NCBI RefSeq assembly: GCF_900890705.1
Contig: NZ_CAAHFH010000001.1
Coordinates: 2,480,001-2,544,000, forward strand
Direction: 5' to 3'
DNA from: Pontiella sulfatireligans
GTDB taxonomy: Bacteria > Verrucomicrobiota > Kiritimatiellia > Kiritimatiellales > Pontiellaceae
Length of the DNA: 64,000 nucleotides
Positions 10,279 through 19,699 of the stretch are shown here, piece by piece. The notes beneath the pieces were generated by a model that worked only from the letters and a program-made list of their open reading frames with translations, did no database searches and was not told the DNA's origin. A program made the translations under genes and the position numbers. The stretch's first letter is position 1. The number at the start of each line of letters is the position of its first letter.

Positions 10279-11709
10279 TTAAAACCGCACCGGCCCGGAG
10301 TGATTGATCTTATCCGCGCCGGCCGCCGCTCCCGGAAGCTCTCCGCGCTTAAAAGCCTTCCGGTCTTTCTTCGGCTGTCCGGGCACTGCATCACGACTGG
10401 GAGAAAGATTCTCCGGCAGGGTGTCGCCCGTCTGATCCGTCCATTGCCCCAGCAGCCCGCGCATCCGCTCCAGCACCTGCTTGTTTTCAGGATTGCCGGC
10501 CACGTTGACCAGCTGATGCGGATCCTTGCCCACATGATACAGCTCTTCTTCCGGGCAGGGGTTCCAAAAAACATTTTTCTGCGCATCCGTCAAGGTGCCG
10601 GCAGCATGGCCTTCCCACAATTCCGCACCGGCCCCGCCCGCATAGGCTTCGGCGCAGAGATTCTGCTGATCCGGCAGTTGGTTGCGGATATAGAGCCAAT
10701 CGCCGAAACGAACCATCCGTTCGTGGCTGCGGAAGACGTGCCAGTTGTGCTCGGCAAAAACAACATCCCGGACCACGGCCTTGTGGTCGGTCAGCACCGA
10801 CGCAAAGCTGACGCCTTGGATGCGCTCGTCTTTTGCAACTCCAGCGAGGTCGAGCGCCGTGGCGGCCACATCGATGGAGCTGATGAAGCTGTCCGTCGCG
10901 CCGGACGCCGCGCCGTTGGGATAATGCACAACAAACGGCGGCTTGATTCCATTGTCATACAGTCGGGTTTTACTGCGCGGGAACGGTCGGCCGTTATCGG
11001 CCGTCACAATGATCACCGTGTTGTCGAGAACGCCCTGCGCCGCCAGCTCCGCTGTTACGAGGCCGATGAAGTGGTCGAAGCGGCTCACTTCATGGTAATA
11101 GCCCGTCAAATCCTCTCGGGTTTTCGGACCGTCCACCATGTAGGGAGGCACCACCACCTGGTCGGGAGTGTACTTCGGAGCGTCATCATTGACCGTCCAG
11201 CCCCGGTGCGCATCCGTCGAGGCAAACCAACAGAAGAAAGGCTTGTCCTTCGGGCGATCCTTGAGGATTTGCACCCAGTCCTCCTCTTTGCCCGGCCCCT
11301 TGCCCTTGGAGACCTTATCAAAGGCTGTACTCGCCCAGTTGCCCATGTGGTTCTTGCCGGAAAGCACGGTATAGTAGCCGGTCTCCTTCAGCAGCTTCGG
11401 GAAGAGCACGGTCCCTTCCGGCAAATCAAGATGCAGCTCCGGTGCGCCGGTGTTGTGCGGATAGCGCCCGGAAATCATACTGCACCGGCTGGGACTGCAG
11501 CTGCTGATCGTCAGATACACGTTGTCGAAGCGCAACCCGTCCGCCGCCAGCTGATCAATATGCGGCGTCTGCATCGTCGGATGCCCATAGCAACCGATGT
11601 CCTCCTGCGAAACATCGTCCGCAAGAAAGAACACAAAGTTGGGGCGTTCCGCTGCATGAAGCAGTGAAACCAAACCGGCAGCAGCAAGTGCAAATATAAA
11701 AGGCTTCAT
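10279..11709 (-). CDS. S1-family sulfatase, heparan-sulfamidase-like
   Basis: 476 residues, signal peptide 1-19. The active site reads SCSPSR with Cys71 as the formylglycine precursor. Metal ligands are expected in FLADDVSQEDIGCYG (Asp31/Asp32) and in VTADNGRPFPRSKT. SGRYPHNTGAPELHLDLP and SGKNHMGNWAS resemble the sulfamidase (SGSH) branch more than classical arylsulfatases. The protein should hydrolyse a sulfate ester or sulfamate on a sugar outside the cytoplasm. Its ATG follows directly on the stop of the upstream sulfatase gene (TAGATG), so the two are almost surely co-translated. The C-terminus (LPGAAAGADKINHSGPVRF) is charged and probably disordered. Confidence 0.9.
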   Translation of the reverse strand: MKPFIFALAAAGLVSLLHAAERPNFVFFLADDVSQEDIGCYGHPTMQTPHIDQLAADGLRFDNVYLTISSCSPSRCSMISGRYPHNTGAPELHLDLPEGTVLFPKLLKETGYYTVLSGKNHMGNWASTAFDKVSKGKGPGKEEDWVQILKDRPKDKPFFCWFASTDAHRGWTVNDDAPKYTPDQVVVPPYMVDGPKTREDLTGYYHEVSRFDHFIGLVTAELAAQGVLDNTVIIVTADNGRPFPRSKTRLYDNGIKPPFVVHYPNGAASGATDSFISSIDVAATALDLAGVAKDERIQGVSFASVLTDHKAVVRDVVFAEHNWHVFRSHERMVRFGDWLYIRNQLPDQQNLCAEAYAGGAGAELWEGHAAGTLTDAQKNVFWNPCPEEELYHVGKDPHQLVNVAGNPENKQVLERMRGLLGQWTDQTGDTLPENLSPSRDAVPGQPKKDRKAFKRGELPGAAAGADKINHSGPVRF

Positions 11710-13257
11710 CTATTTTTTCTTCTTCGCTTTCTTTTTTGAGTGACTGATAGCCGGCCTGGCCACCGTATCGGATGGCCCCCGCATAACATAGGGTTCCCAC
11801 AGAGCGCGGGCCTTTTCCCATTCTTCCAAGCTCCGGGTCGGATACCATGCCGGCCAGCCGGACACATTAAAATCAAACTTCGTTCCGTTGGCCGCCACCC
11901 ACTCGTCCACGGTGGCCGAGGGACACGCTGCAGGGAACACGTCCAGCGCCCGGAACTCCGCCGACACCCCTTGGTCCAGAATCACATTTTTGCGCCACGC
12001 ATCCAGCTCGGCCAGCAGCTCGGCTTTAACCTTTGCATAATCGGGGTGGTCCGCCACGTTGTGAATTTCATGCGGATCATTGCGCAGGTCGAACAATTCG
12101 ATCTCCGGCTTGGTGGGCGCGAAAAAGGCCGCCTGCTCCGGTGTGAGCTGGCCCTTCAAATTCATAATGTTCATTTCCGCCAGCACCGGATAGGCACCCT
12201 CTTTATAGTTGTTGTATTGGCACCACGGACGTTCCGGCATCAAATTGAGAATCAACTTATAATCCTTGGAGCGGACCGCCCGCATAGAGTCGTGGGTTTC
12301 GTCCATCTTGTCGCGCGCGGCGAAGACCAGTTTCCGTTTTTTGACGGCCTTGCTGAAGAGGCTTTTTCCGTGCAGCGGCACCGGAGGCTCAATGCCCGCG
12401 GCTTCGAGGATCGTGGCGCAGATATCGATCGACATCACCATGGCATCGCTCACCTGCCCCGGCTTAACCTTGCCCGGCCAGCGCATGACCATCGGAATGT
12501 GGATGCCTCCGTCGTAGAGGAATTGTTTCCCGCGGATATGGCAGCGCCCGTGATCACCGATGAAAAACACCAGCGTATTGTCGGCCAAGCCTTCGTCATC
12601 CAAGCGCTTCAACAGCGCTCCGATCTCGCGGTCGACCAGCTGCATCTGCTCCAAGCCGTTGGCCCAGTCGCGCCGCACAAAGGACGTGTCTGGATAGTAC
12701 GGAGGCAGCACGACATCCTTGCCGTCAATGGGGCGTTGCGGATCGCGCTTCCAGGAGCGGTGGGTACCGCCGAAGGTGATGCGGGCAAAGAACGGCTGAC
12801 CCGGCTCGCGTTCGGCCCAGTCCTCGCCCATGAAAAGCTCAGCCCGCGTGTTCGGCGTAAAGTTGCAGTCGGTCTTCCAACTCATCAACGCCGTAAAATA
12901 TCCCGCTTCTTGAAACAGGTGAGGGATGGGCTTGATGCCATACGGCAACGGCTGCTTGTCATGCTCCCGGTGCTGGTTCGCGCCGATGTAGTTTTGATAG
13001 AACCCGGTCATCATCGCCGAGCGCGACGTTGAGCAGACCGGCGACGTGGTAAACGCCCTTTCGTAGCGGATCCCTTCCGTTGCCAGCTGGTCTACGTTCG
13101 GCGTCTGGATGCCTTTCGTGCCGTAGCAGGAAAGATCGGGCGACCAGTCCTCGATGCAGATCCACAGAATATTCGGACGAACCGGCGTTTTCCCTCCGGC
13201 CAGAACCCACGAAGTGCAACAAAGCACGGTAGCCAATAGAATGCGTAAAGATTTCAT
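11710..13257 (-). CDS. S1-family sulfatase with variant CSTSR motif
   Basis: 515 residues, signal peptide 1 to about 20. The formylglycine motif is CSTSR (Cys75), with Thr where Pro or Ala is usual; other landmarks are intact (WICIEDWSPDLSCYG, FFIGDHGRCHIRG, and a late ELFDLRNDPHEIHNVADHP). The DHG replaces the common DNG of the metal site, as in sulfamidase-like sulfatases. The lysine-rich tail SHSKKKAKKKK is odd for an exported enzyme and might aid binding to anionic polysaccharide (inference). The longest frame opens with GTG six bases earlier; the ATG at 13257 is preferred because AAGGAAAGTGAAC precedes it. It ends exactly where the next sulfatase begins. Confidence 0.88.
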   Translation of the reverse strand: MKSLRILLATVLCCTSWVLAGGKTPVRPNILWICIEDWSPDLSCYGTKGIQTPNVDQLATEGIRYERAFTTSPVCSTSRSAMMTGFYQNYIGANQHREHDKQPLPYGIKPIPHLFQEAGYFTALMSWKTDCNFTPNTRAELFMGEDWAEREPGQPFFARITFGGTHRSWKRDPQRPIDGKDVVLPPYYPDTSFVRRDWANGLEQMQLVDREIGALLKRLDDEGLADNTLVFFIGDHGRCHIRGKQFLYDGGIHIPMVMRWPGKVKPGQVSDAMVMSIDICATILEAAGIEPPVPLHGKSLFSKAVKKRKLVFAARDKMDETHDSMRAVRSKDYKLILNLMPERPWCQYNNYKEGAYPVLAEMNIMNLKGQLTPEQAAFFAPTKPEIELFDLRNDPHEIHNVADHPDYAKVKAELLAELDAWRKNVILDQGVSAEFRALDVFPAACPSATVDEWVAANGTKFDFNVSGWPAWYPTRSLEEWEKARALWEPYVMRGPSDTVARPAISHSKKKAKKKK

Positions 13258-13268
13258 GTTCACTTTCC

Positions 13269-14834
13269 TTATTTCAGATATTCGCTGACCACACTAAGCT
13301 GTTCCCACTTCACTGCCGGATCATTATAATCCGAAGGAAGGTTCGGCCCCGGCGTGCTGCGTCCGTTTTTGATGATGCCGGCCAGCTGTTTTTTCATGCC
13401 GTCAATTACCTCGGGGTGCTCGGCGGCAACGTTGATTTTCTCAATCGCGTCGGTCGACATATCAAACAGCTGCAGCTGCGCCGCATTAATGATCGGGTCA
13501 TCCTTCCTCGGGTCGCCACGGTTTGATCCGCCGAAATCATCGAACATGACCTTCCACTTGCCGCTGCGAATCGAAAAGACGCCTTTGTCGGAATGATGGA
13601 TTACAAGGCGGTTTTTTCCGCCCGGAATTTCCTCTCCCTTAAGCGCCGGCAAAAAACTGACGCTGTCTTCACCGGCCGTGTCATCCAGTTTTTGCCCGAC
13701 CATTTCGGCACAGGTCGCCATGAGGTCCGTTGTGCAGGACAGGGCCTCCGAAACGCCGCCGGCCTTAATGACCTTCGGCCAACGAGCAATAAACGGCACC
13801 CGGTGCCCGCCTTCCCAGTTCGTGCCTTTCATTCCCCGGTAAATCCAACTTGAATGATGGCCTTGTTTGGCCATCGCCGGAAAGCCGGCCTTGGGCGAGG
13901 TGCCATTGTCGGCAGCAAAGACCACAAGGGTGTTGTCTGCGATGCCCAGCTCATCGAGCGTTTTGAGCACTTCCCCCACCACCCAGTCGGTTTCCATGCA
14001 AAAGTCGCCATGGTCGTTCAGGCCGCTTTTATTGTTAAACCGATCGCTGGGCACAATCGGCGAATGGGGTGAAGGCAGCGGGAAATAAACAAAGAACGGA
14101 CCGTCTTTGTTTTCTCGAATCCAGCTGCATGTTTTTTCCGCAAAGGTGCTGAGCACTTCCTGCTGGATGTATTCTTTTGCCGCATAGCCGGGTTTAGAGG
14201 GTTGGGTGAAGCCACGGGCATTCACGGCATCCAACGTATCCAGAATTTCCAGCGTACCCTGAAGGCGGTCGTTTTCGATATAGGCATGCGGATCCATATT
14301 CAGCGAGGCCGCAATACCGAAATAATAATCGAATCCGACGGCGTTCGGTCCATTGGTGATCGGGGCCTTCGGATCAATATTTTTATAGGATGTGCGATTA
14401 CCCGTTTTACTTTCATCGGTCAACTTCCAGTCCATGCCCAAATGCCACTTCCCAACGCAGGCCGTTTTATACCCCTGCTTCTTCAACAACGAAGCCACGG
14501 TTTCACGGGTCGGTTCAATGAGATGAGAACTGTGTCCTCCCAGCACCCCTTGTTTAAGCGTTGATGTTCTCCAGGAATAGCGTCCGGTCAGAATGCCGTA
14601 CCGCGTCGGTGTACAGACGCCGGAACTGGTGTGGGTGTCCATAAACTTCAATCCTTCACGTGCCATGCGGTCAATGCTCGGCGTTGGAATTTTTGAGTCC
14701 TTGTTATAGGCCGTCACATCGCCCTGCCCCATGTCGTCGGCGAGGATATAGATAATGTTTGGTTTGGCGGCATCCGCCGTCACAAGCGAGGCGCACAGGG
14801 CCAATAGCATGGTCGTGATTTGTTTCGTTGTCAT
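13269..14834 (-). CDS. S1-family arylsulfatase-like enzyme
   Basis: 521 residues with a signal peptide to about Ala23. It carries the canonical motif CTPTRYGILTGRY with Cys74 as formylglycine precursor, the metal-binding pair in LADDMGQGDV, and FAADNGTSPKAGF. The KWHLGMDW motif supplies the usual Lys and His of the sulfate pocket. An insertion containing RTSYKNIDPKAPITNGPNAV precedes the conserved GFDYYFGI. The family removes sulfate esters from sugars; the exact position is not predictable. Eleven bases separate its stop from the next gene downstream, and AAAGGAATGCAACC precedes its ATG. Calcium is the expected metal in this family. Confidence 0.9.
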   Translation of the reverse strand: MTTKQITTMLLALCASLVTADAAKPNIIYILADDMGQGDVTAYNKDSKIPTPSIDRMAREGLKFMDTHTSSGVCTPTRYGILTGRYSWRTSTLKQGVLGGHSSHLIEPTRETVASLLKKQGYKTACVGKWHLGMDWKLTDESKTGNRTSYKNIDPKAPITNGPNAVGFDYYFGIAASLNMDPHAYIENDRLQGTLEILDTLDAVNARGFTQPSKPGYAAKEYIQQEVLSTFAEKTCSWIRENKDGPFFVYFPLPSPHSPIVPSDRFNNKSGLNDHGDFCMETDWVVGEVLKTLDELGIADNTLVVFAADNGTSPKAGFPAMAKQGHHSSWIYRGMKGTNWEGGHRVPFIARWPKVIKAGGVSEALSCTTDLMATCAEMVGQKLDDTAGEDSVSFLPALKGEEIPGGKNRLVIHHSDKGVFSIRSGKWKVMFDDFGGSNRGDPRKDDPIINAAQLQLFDMSTDAIEKINVAAEHPEVIDGMKKQLAGIIKNGRSTPGPNLPSDYNDPAVKWEQLSVVSEYLK

Positions 14835-14846
14835 GGTTGCATTCCT

Positions 14847-16661
14847 TTAATTGTTGAAGACTGCATTTTCAATATAGGTGTAATAGGCAGCGATCTCCCC
14901 GCCATCTTTCATGGTGAACCAGGTCTGAATGCGTTGCGCCTCTTTCGGCAGGTTCACTTCAAACACGATTTCCTGATCCGAGGCCTCAACCGGCTTGGAC
15001 TGGTCGAACGCGCCGACCTGCAAACGCGCGGAGACCACATCGAACGCCTTGCAGGGTATCTTCATCATTTTGTGCGTCGAAGGGTCCATCGGATACGGAG
15101 GCGCTTCCGCGCAAATGGAAAGATTGGATTCGCGCGGCCAGCGGCGCAGCGAAATCAGGTAGGTGCCCGGCACCTCGGCATCAATGAATGTCCACCCAAA
15201 TTCTCCGCCCTGCCCCTTGCGGACGCTCCGCTGGCTGTAGGCGACGTTTCCGCCCAATAGATTCTGTGATGAAATCAGCACCGTCTGCTGCTTGGAGGGA
15301 TTGATGACAAACGGGTTGTATTCATCCGATTTTTCGGCAATGTGTTTCCACCACGCCTCGTATTCGCCCCGGAGACGTTCAGCCATTTCGGGATGCTGCG
15401 CTGCGACGTCGTTGCGCTGTCCAAGATCTTCTTCAAGGTTGAAGAGTTCTTTTCCAACGAGGCGCCATGAACCGTGCATAACCGAATAATCCTTCTCCTT
15501 GATCAGGAGTCCGTCGCCAACCGGGTTCCCGAAACGACCCTGATCGTGCACCACCACGGTCCGCTCCGGCGCTTTGCCTGTCCTCAACGCTTCCGCCAGC
15601 GAAATGCCGTCGAAACGATCCCGGTTGTCAAACTGCAGGCCGCACAGGTCGATGAACGTCGGCAGCAGGTCAATCTGCGCCGTAACGCCATTCACATCCC
15701 GTCCGCCGTTCAGGCCACCCTTGGGCCAGCGAATAAAACAGGCCGCGCGATGGCCGCCTTCGTAGCGGGAGGTTTTACGGCCGCGCATGCCGGCATTAAA
15801 GCCATCCTTGACCCAGCCGTTGCGTCCGTCGCCGTCGATTCCCGCCCCACCGTTGGTCCCATTGTCGTTGAGAAATACAACGATCGTATCGCGGTCGAGC
15901 GAAAGCTCGTTCAACTTTTTCATGAGCTTCCCGATATTTTCGTCGATGCAGGCAATCATGCCATAAAACGCGGCGCGACTCGGTGACTGGTCTGCGTAAG
16001 GCTTCCGGTAGCTCTCCGGAACATGCAGCGGGCCGTGCGGCGCATTGAACGACAGATAGGCAAAAAACGGACGTTCGGTGTTCCGTTCGACAAACTTTAT
16101 CGTTTCATTGCACCAAACGTCGGTGCAGTAGCCCTTTACCTTTTCCGGCTTGTTGTTGCGGAAGTAGGTGTCGTCGTAATAATTGTTGTCCCAATAGTCC
16201 GGGCTCTCCGCAATCACCCCTCCGCCGTGAATGAGCGACTCGTCGAACCCGCGGTCCGTAGGGCGGAACGGATAATTGTCGCCCAAATGCCACTTGCCGA
16301 ATATCGCGGTCCGGTATCCGTTCCGCTGGAAGACATCCGCCATGGTCACCTCGTCGCGCCGCAGGTGATGGCGGCTTCCGTAGGTCAGCCACACGCCCGT
16401 CCGCGCGGAATAGCGCCCCGTCATCAGCGCGGCGCGTGTCGGTGCGCAGGTGGGATCCACGTGAAAGTCGGTCAGCCGAACGCTTTCGTCGTGCAGGCGG
16501 TCCATCTCCGGCGTTTTCAGATAGGGGTTCCCGTGGCACGACATGTCGCCGTAGCCTTGGTCGTCTGTGATAATCACAATTACGTTGGGTTTGCGTTCCT
16601 CGGCCAAACAGGAAAACAGCCCTGCAAAAACAACCAAGGCGACCGAAATCAGTTTAATCAT
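14847..16661 (-). CDS. S1-family arylsulfatase with extra C-terminal domain
   Basis: 604 residues, about 100 longer than its neighbours. Signal peptide 1-20. The active-site motif is CAPTRAALMTGRYSARTGVW (Cys72). Metal ligands are expected in ITDDQGYGDM and FLNDNGTNGG, and KWHLGDNYPFRP is conserved. After the sulfatase core ends near residue 455, a beta-rich extension (about 460-604; QQTVLISSQNLLGGNVAYSQ ... GEFGWTFIDAEVPGTYLISL) follows that recurs in a subset of arylsulfatases and may bind substrate. It sits 17 bases downstream of the next sulfatase and 12 bases before another, so it is part of the same leftward transcript. Confidence 0.9.
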   Translation of the reverse strand: MIKLISVALVVFAGLFSCLAEERKPNVIVIITDDQGYGDMSCHGNPYLKTPEMDRLHDESVRLTDFHVDPTCAPTRAALMTGRYSARTGVWLTYGSRHHLRRDEVTMADVFQRNGYRTAIFGKWHLGDNYPFRPTDRGFDESLIHGGGVIAESPDYWDNNYYDDTYFRNNKPEKVKGYCTDVWCNETIKFVERNTERPFFAYLSFNAPHGPLHVPESYRKPYADQSPSRAAFYGMIACIDENIGKLMKKLNELSLDRDTIVVFLNDNGTNGGAGIDGDGRNGWVKDGFNAGMRGRKTSRYEGGHRAACFIRWPKGGLNGGRDVNGVTAQIDLLPTFIDLCGLQFDNRDRFDGISLAEALRTGKAPERTVVVHDQGRFGNPVGDGLLIKEKDYSVMHGSWRLVGKELFNLEEDLGQRNDVAAQHPEMAERLRGEYEAWWKHIAEKSDEYNPFVINPSKQQTVLISSQNLLGGNVAYSQRSVRKGQGGEFGWTFIDAEVPGTYLISLRRWPRESNLSICAEAPPYPMDPSTHKMMKIPCKAFDVVSARLQVGAFDQSKPVEASDQEIVFEVNLPKEAQRIQTWFTMKDGGEIAAYYTYIENAVFNN

Positions 16662-16678
16662 TATTCACGATCCCTTTC

Positions 16679-18160
16679 CTAAAAATCCTTAACCAGCGGC
16701 GCTTTTTTGCTCCACGGCTGGGCGCGGTCAAACAGTACACCGAACGGATCATAGCGATTGTACTCAACGGCCTGATCCTGCCAGCGCCCAAGCTGCCCGT
16801 CGTATTGTTTGCGCATTTTTTCGAGTACGGCCTTTTGCTCCGGTTGTTGCGCAAGATTAGTCAGCTCGAGCCGGTCCTTGTCGATCCGGTAAAGCTCTTC
16901 GGCCGGTTCGAAACCTTCACCGCCGTAATACCAATAGATATACTTATGCGTTTTCGTTACGACCGCCAGCGACTGCGCTTCCTTGGGGCCCCACACATTA
17001 ATTAACGGCAGCGCGTTGTGGATCTCCGCCTCGGGGTTGTCGTACAGCTTCATCAGATTGCTTCCATCCATGGAGGCAGGCACAGGCACGCCGGCGAGGT
17101 TCAGCATGGTCGGGGCAAAGTCAACATTGCCGGTCAGCGCGAACGAGCACAGCCCTTTGCCGCTGTTCGGGTGTCGCGGATCGTAAACAATCATTGGAAC
17201 GCGGGAGGATTCTTCGTACGGCAGCACTTTGGATCCATAGCCGTGTGAACCGCACAAAAAGCCGTTGTCGGAGGTGTAGATGATGACGGTGTTCTTGTCC
17301 GCACCGCACTCTTTCAGCGCCGCGCGGATCATGCCGACCGCAACATCAACACCGTACACCTGCTGGTTGTATTTGGCCATCACTTCGTCATAGTTGTCGT
17401 GGTAGTGCCACTCCTCGAAGCGGGGATACTGACGGCCTTGGCGGCTTTGCTTTGAAAAGTGTTCGCCATGTCCACGGCCAAAATTGGCCGGCTTGGAAAA
17501 GCACTTCCCTTTATATACATCGTCGAACCGCGGATCCGGCTTGACCGGCCGGTGCGAAGCCTTGAAGCTGATCGAAAGGCAGAACGGCGTTCCGGCCGCC
17601 GCCGACTCCTTGATGAAGTCACTGCCGAACGCGCCATAGGCCAATGTGGAATGCGGATACTCTTCGACATATTTTTTCAACGCGGGATTTTTTTCGGTTG
17701 CATACGAGGTCTGACCGGGGCCTCCGGCCCACACATCAAAATCCTCTTCCGGCATCGCCCCTTTTTTCGCCTCCGGCGCTTCATTAACATGAAAGCCGAA
17801 CTTGCCGGCGAAAGCCGTCCGAAAGCCCGCGTCGCGAAGCAGCACCGGATAGGATTTCTTCCAGGAACCGGAAACGAGATTGCCGTGTTTGAAATTGCAT
17901 CCAGTCTTGTATTCATACAGGCCGGTCATCACCGTGGCACGGCTCGCCATACAGATGGCGGTCGTATCGTAGTGATGATCAAAGCGCATTCCATCACGTG
18001 ACAGCTGGTCGATGTTCGGCGTCTGTACATCCGGATTGCCATAGCACCCCAGCGTCCAGGAAGCCTGGTCGTCCGTCATTAGAAACACCAGATTCGGGCG
18101 CTGATCCGCCACCGCCGCGCTTAAGGCCAGCAAACCAGTCAATACACCTTGTTTCATCAT
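16679..18160 (-). CDS. S1-family sulfatase with CMASR motif
   Basis: 493 residues, signal peptide to about Ala18. The formylglycine motif is ICMASR (Cys70), the accepted C-x-A-x-R variant. LMTDDQASWTLGCYG and YTSDNGFLCGSHG give the metal ligands, and RATVMTGLYEYKTGCNFKHG follows the active-site helix. An insertion from about residue 175 to 255 (including GRGHGEHFSKQSRQGRQYPR) is rich in His, Arg and Lys and could contact a sulfated chain. The upstream sulfatase's stop is only three bases away from this ATG, implying coupling. Confidence 0.9.
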   Translation of the reverse strand: MMKQGVLTGLLALSAAVADQRPNLVFLMTDDQASWTLGCYGNPDVQTPNIDQLSRDGMRFDHHYDTTAICMASRATVMTGLYEYKTGCNFKHGNLVSGSWKKSYPVLLRDAGFRTAFAGKFGFHVNEAPEAKKGAMPEEDFDVWAGGPGQTSYATEKNPALKKYVEEYPHSTLAYGAFGSDFIKESAAAGTPFCLSISFKASHRPVKPDPRFDDVYKGKCFSKPANFGRGHGEHFSKQSRQGRQYPRFEEWHYHDNYDEVMAKYNQQVYGVDVAVGMIRAALKECGADKNTVIIYTSDNGFLCGSHGYGSKVLPYEESSRVPMIVYDPRHPNSGKGLCSFALTGNVDFAPTMLNLAGVPVPASMDGSNLMKLYDNPEAEIHNALPLINVWGPKEAQSLAVVTKTHKYIYWYYGGEGFEPAEELYRIDKDRLELTNLAQQPEQKAVLEKMRKQYDGQLGRWQDQAVEYNRYDPFGVLFDRAQPWSKKAPLVKDF

Positions 18161-18163
18161 GAA

Positions 18164-19699
18164 TTATTCACCTCTCAAATCCGGCCGTTTCGAAACAACC
18201 TCGCGCTTCAGGATCTGTTTCAGCTGTTCAACCTTTTCGGGATACTTTGCCGAAAGCTCGGTCGTTTCCATACTATCCTTTAGGATATTATAGAGTTGAT
18301 ACTGGTCACGCTTCTTCCCGATCTCGACTAATTTGAAGCCATCCCGCGCAATAACGGTGCTGCTGCCCATATAGAACCGCTTGTTCTGTACGGTGATGAA
18401 ATCGTGCGTCTTTTTCTGCGGCTGACTCAGCAACGTAGGCAGATAGGAAATGGAATCCTTGCCTTTTGGAACCTCAACGCCGCCGATATCGGCCAGTGTG
18501 GCCAGAAAATCATAATGCGTACTCAACAGATCCGTTTCCGTGCCCGGATTGATTTTTCCGGGCCATCGCACCAGCATCGGACAAATGATTCCTCCCTGGA
18601 ATCCGCTGCGCTTTGCTCCGGCCAATCCGCCGTTGCCGTCAAAGACATCGCCGCCATTGGATGTACGCCATTTATTACCCGTCCAATCAGCCTTGCTCCC
18701 ATCAGGGAAAGTCTGGTTCTTAAACCCGTCATACACTTTGCTGTAGTAGGGGCAATGTCCGTTATCGGAAGAGAACAGCACGATGGTACTGCCATCGATT
18801 CCCTGCTTTTTTAATTCGGCCAGAATCAGCCCCACGTGATCATCGAGCATCTTGATCATCGAAGCATATTTCTTTTCTTCATAGGTCAGGCGGTCGTCGT
18901 TCACAAAGTCCGGATGGATGGCTGGAATTCCCAGCTCGCCATGCGGAAGCTGCGTCGGGTGATATAAAAAGAACGGTTCATCCCTGTTTTCACGGATATA
19001 TTTCAGCACTGCTTCAATCATGACGATCTGTGAATGAGTCTCCCCTCCACTGCCCGCCGGCAGATCGCCCTGCTCCAGAAACTTTCCGCAGTCCGGATCG
19101 TTGTTGCCGGGGAGATCGTACCGTTCGCCGTTGCGCCAAAGATACGGCGGATAGTAGCCATGGCAGCGGCGGTGGTCGTAAAAGCCGTCATAATAATCCC
19201 AGCCATAGCGCTTTACCTTTTCATGCCACGTCAAAAAGCCGACATCAAGTTTGCCGAACTGTGCGGTCTTGTATCCCCCCTGCTGGCCAATCTGGCCCAG
19301 AAACACCTCATTCGGCGCAACGGGATGCGTATCCTTCTTCAGTTGCGCAAATTTCTTTTGATACTCTTCTTCTGTAATCCGCCCGGCATCGCGTTCGATT
19401 GGGAGGCCGGCTTTGTTATAATCCCAGCCCCCAACCCGGCCATCGTGCATACCGGTTGCCAGCGCCCAGCGCGACGGCGCACAGAACGTCGCGCCATAAT
19501 AGTTATTAAACTTCATCCCCTCGGCCGCTAGGCGGTCGATGTGCGGCGTTTTAATGATCTTCTGCCCGTAGCAGCCCAGCATGCCGGGGCCGAGGTCATC
19601 GGCAAAGATCAGGATCACGTTGGGTTTTTCCGCCGCATGCACGAATCCCAACAGGCTTAAGGCCAGCGCCGCAGTGCCTACCCAATTTCTATTTGCCAT
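18164..19699 (-). CDS. S1-family sulfatase, paralogue A of a duplicated pair
   Basis: 511 residues with a signal peptide ending near Ala23. Motif FCAPSRWALATGMHDGRVGG with Cys73; metal ligands in FADDLGPGMLGCYG and FSSDNGHCPYY. It is very similar along its whole length to the protein encoded at 21351-22889 (for example NKAGLPIERDAGRITEEEYQ against NKAGVPIKRDAGEITEEEYQ, and KGDEPVG.GGQT/QGDLPAGSGGET blocks). The two clearly arose by duplication and now flank the beta-helix enzyme. Its start overlaps the 3' end of the beta-helix gene by 11 bases, so translation is probably coupled to it. In carrageenan systems sulfatases of this general class act on galactose or anhydrogalactose sulfates; that assignment is inference. 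Confidence 0.9.
   Translation of the reverse strand: MANRNWVGTAALALSLLGFVHAAEKPNVILIFADDLGPGMLGCYGQKIIKTPHIDRLAAEGMKFNNYYGATFCAPSRWALATGMHDGRVGGWDYNKAGLPIERDAGRITEEEYQKKFAQLKKDTHPVAPNEVFLGQIGQQGGYKTAQFGKLDVGFLTWHEKVKRYGWDYYDGFYDHRRCHGYYPPYLWRNGERYDLPGNNDPDCGKFLEQGDLPAGSGGETHSQIVMIEAVLKYIRENRDEPFFLYHPTQLPHGELGIPAIHPDFVNDDRLTYEEKKYASMIKMLDDHVGLILAELKKQGIDGSTIVLFSSDNGHCPYYSKVYDGFKNQTFPDGSKADWTGNKWRTSNGGDVFDGNGGLAGAKRSGFQGGIICPMLVRWPGKINPGTETDLLSTHYDFLATLADIGGVEVPKGKDSISYLPTLLSQPQKKTHDFITVQNKRFYMGSSTVIARDGFKLVEIGKKRDQYQLYNILKDSMETTELSAKYPEKVEQLKQILKREVVSKRPDLRGE

Noticed and set aside
10300..11667. 455-codon plus-strand open frame antisense to a sulfatase
   Set aside because: GC-rich third positions make long shadow frames; its translation is Arg/His/Val-rich with no known motif, while the minus strand has a full sulfatase.
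11740..13032. 430-codon plus-strand open frame
   Set aside because: Antisense shadow of the CSTSR sulfatase; no ribosome site, signal or domain.
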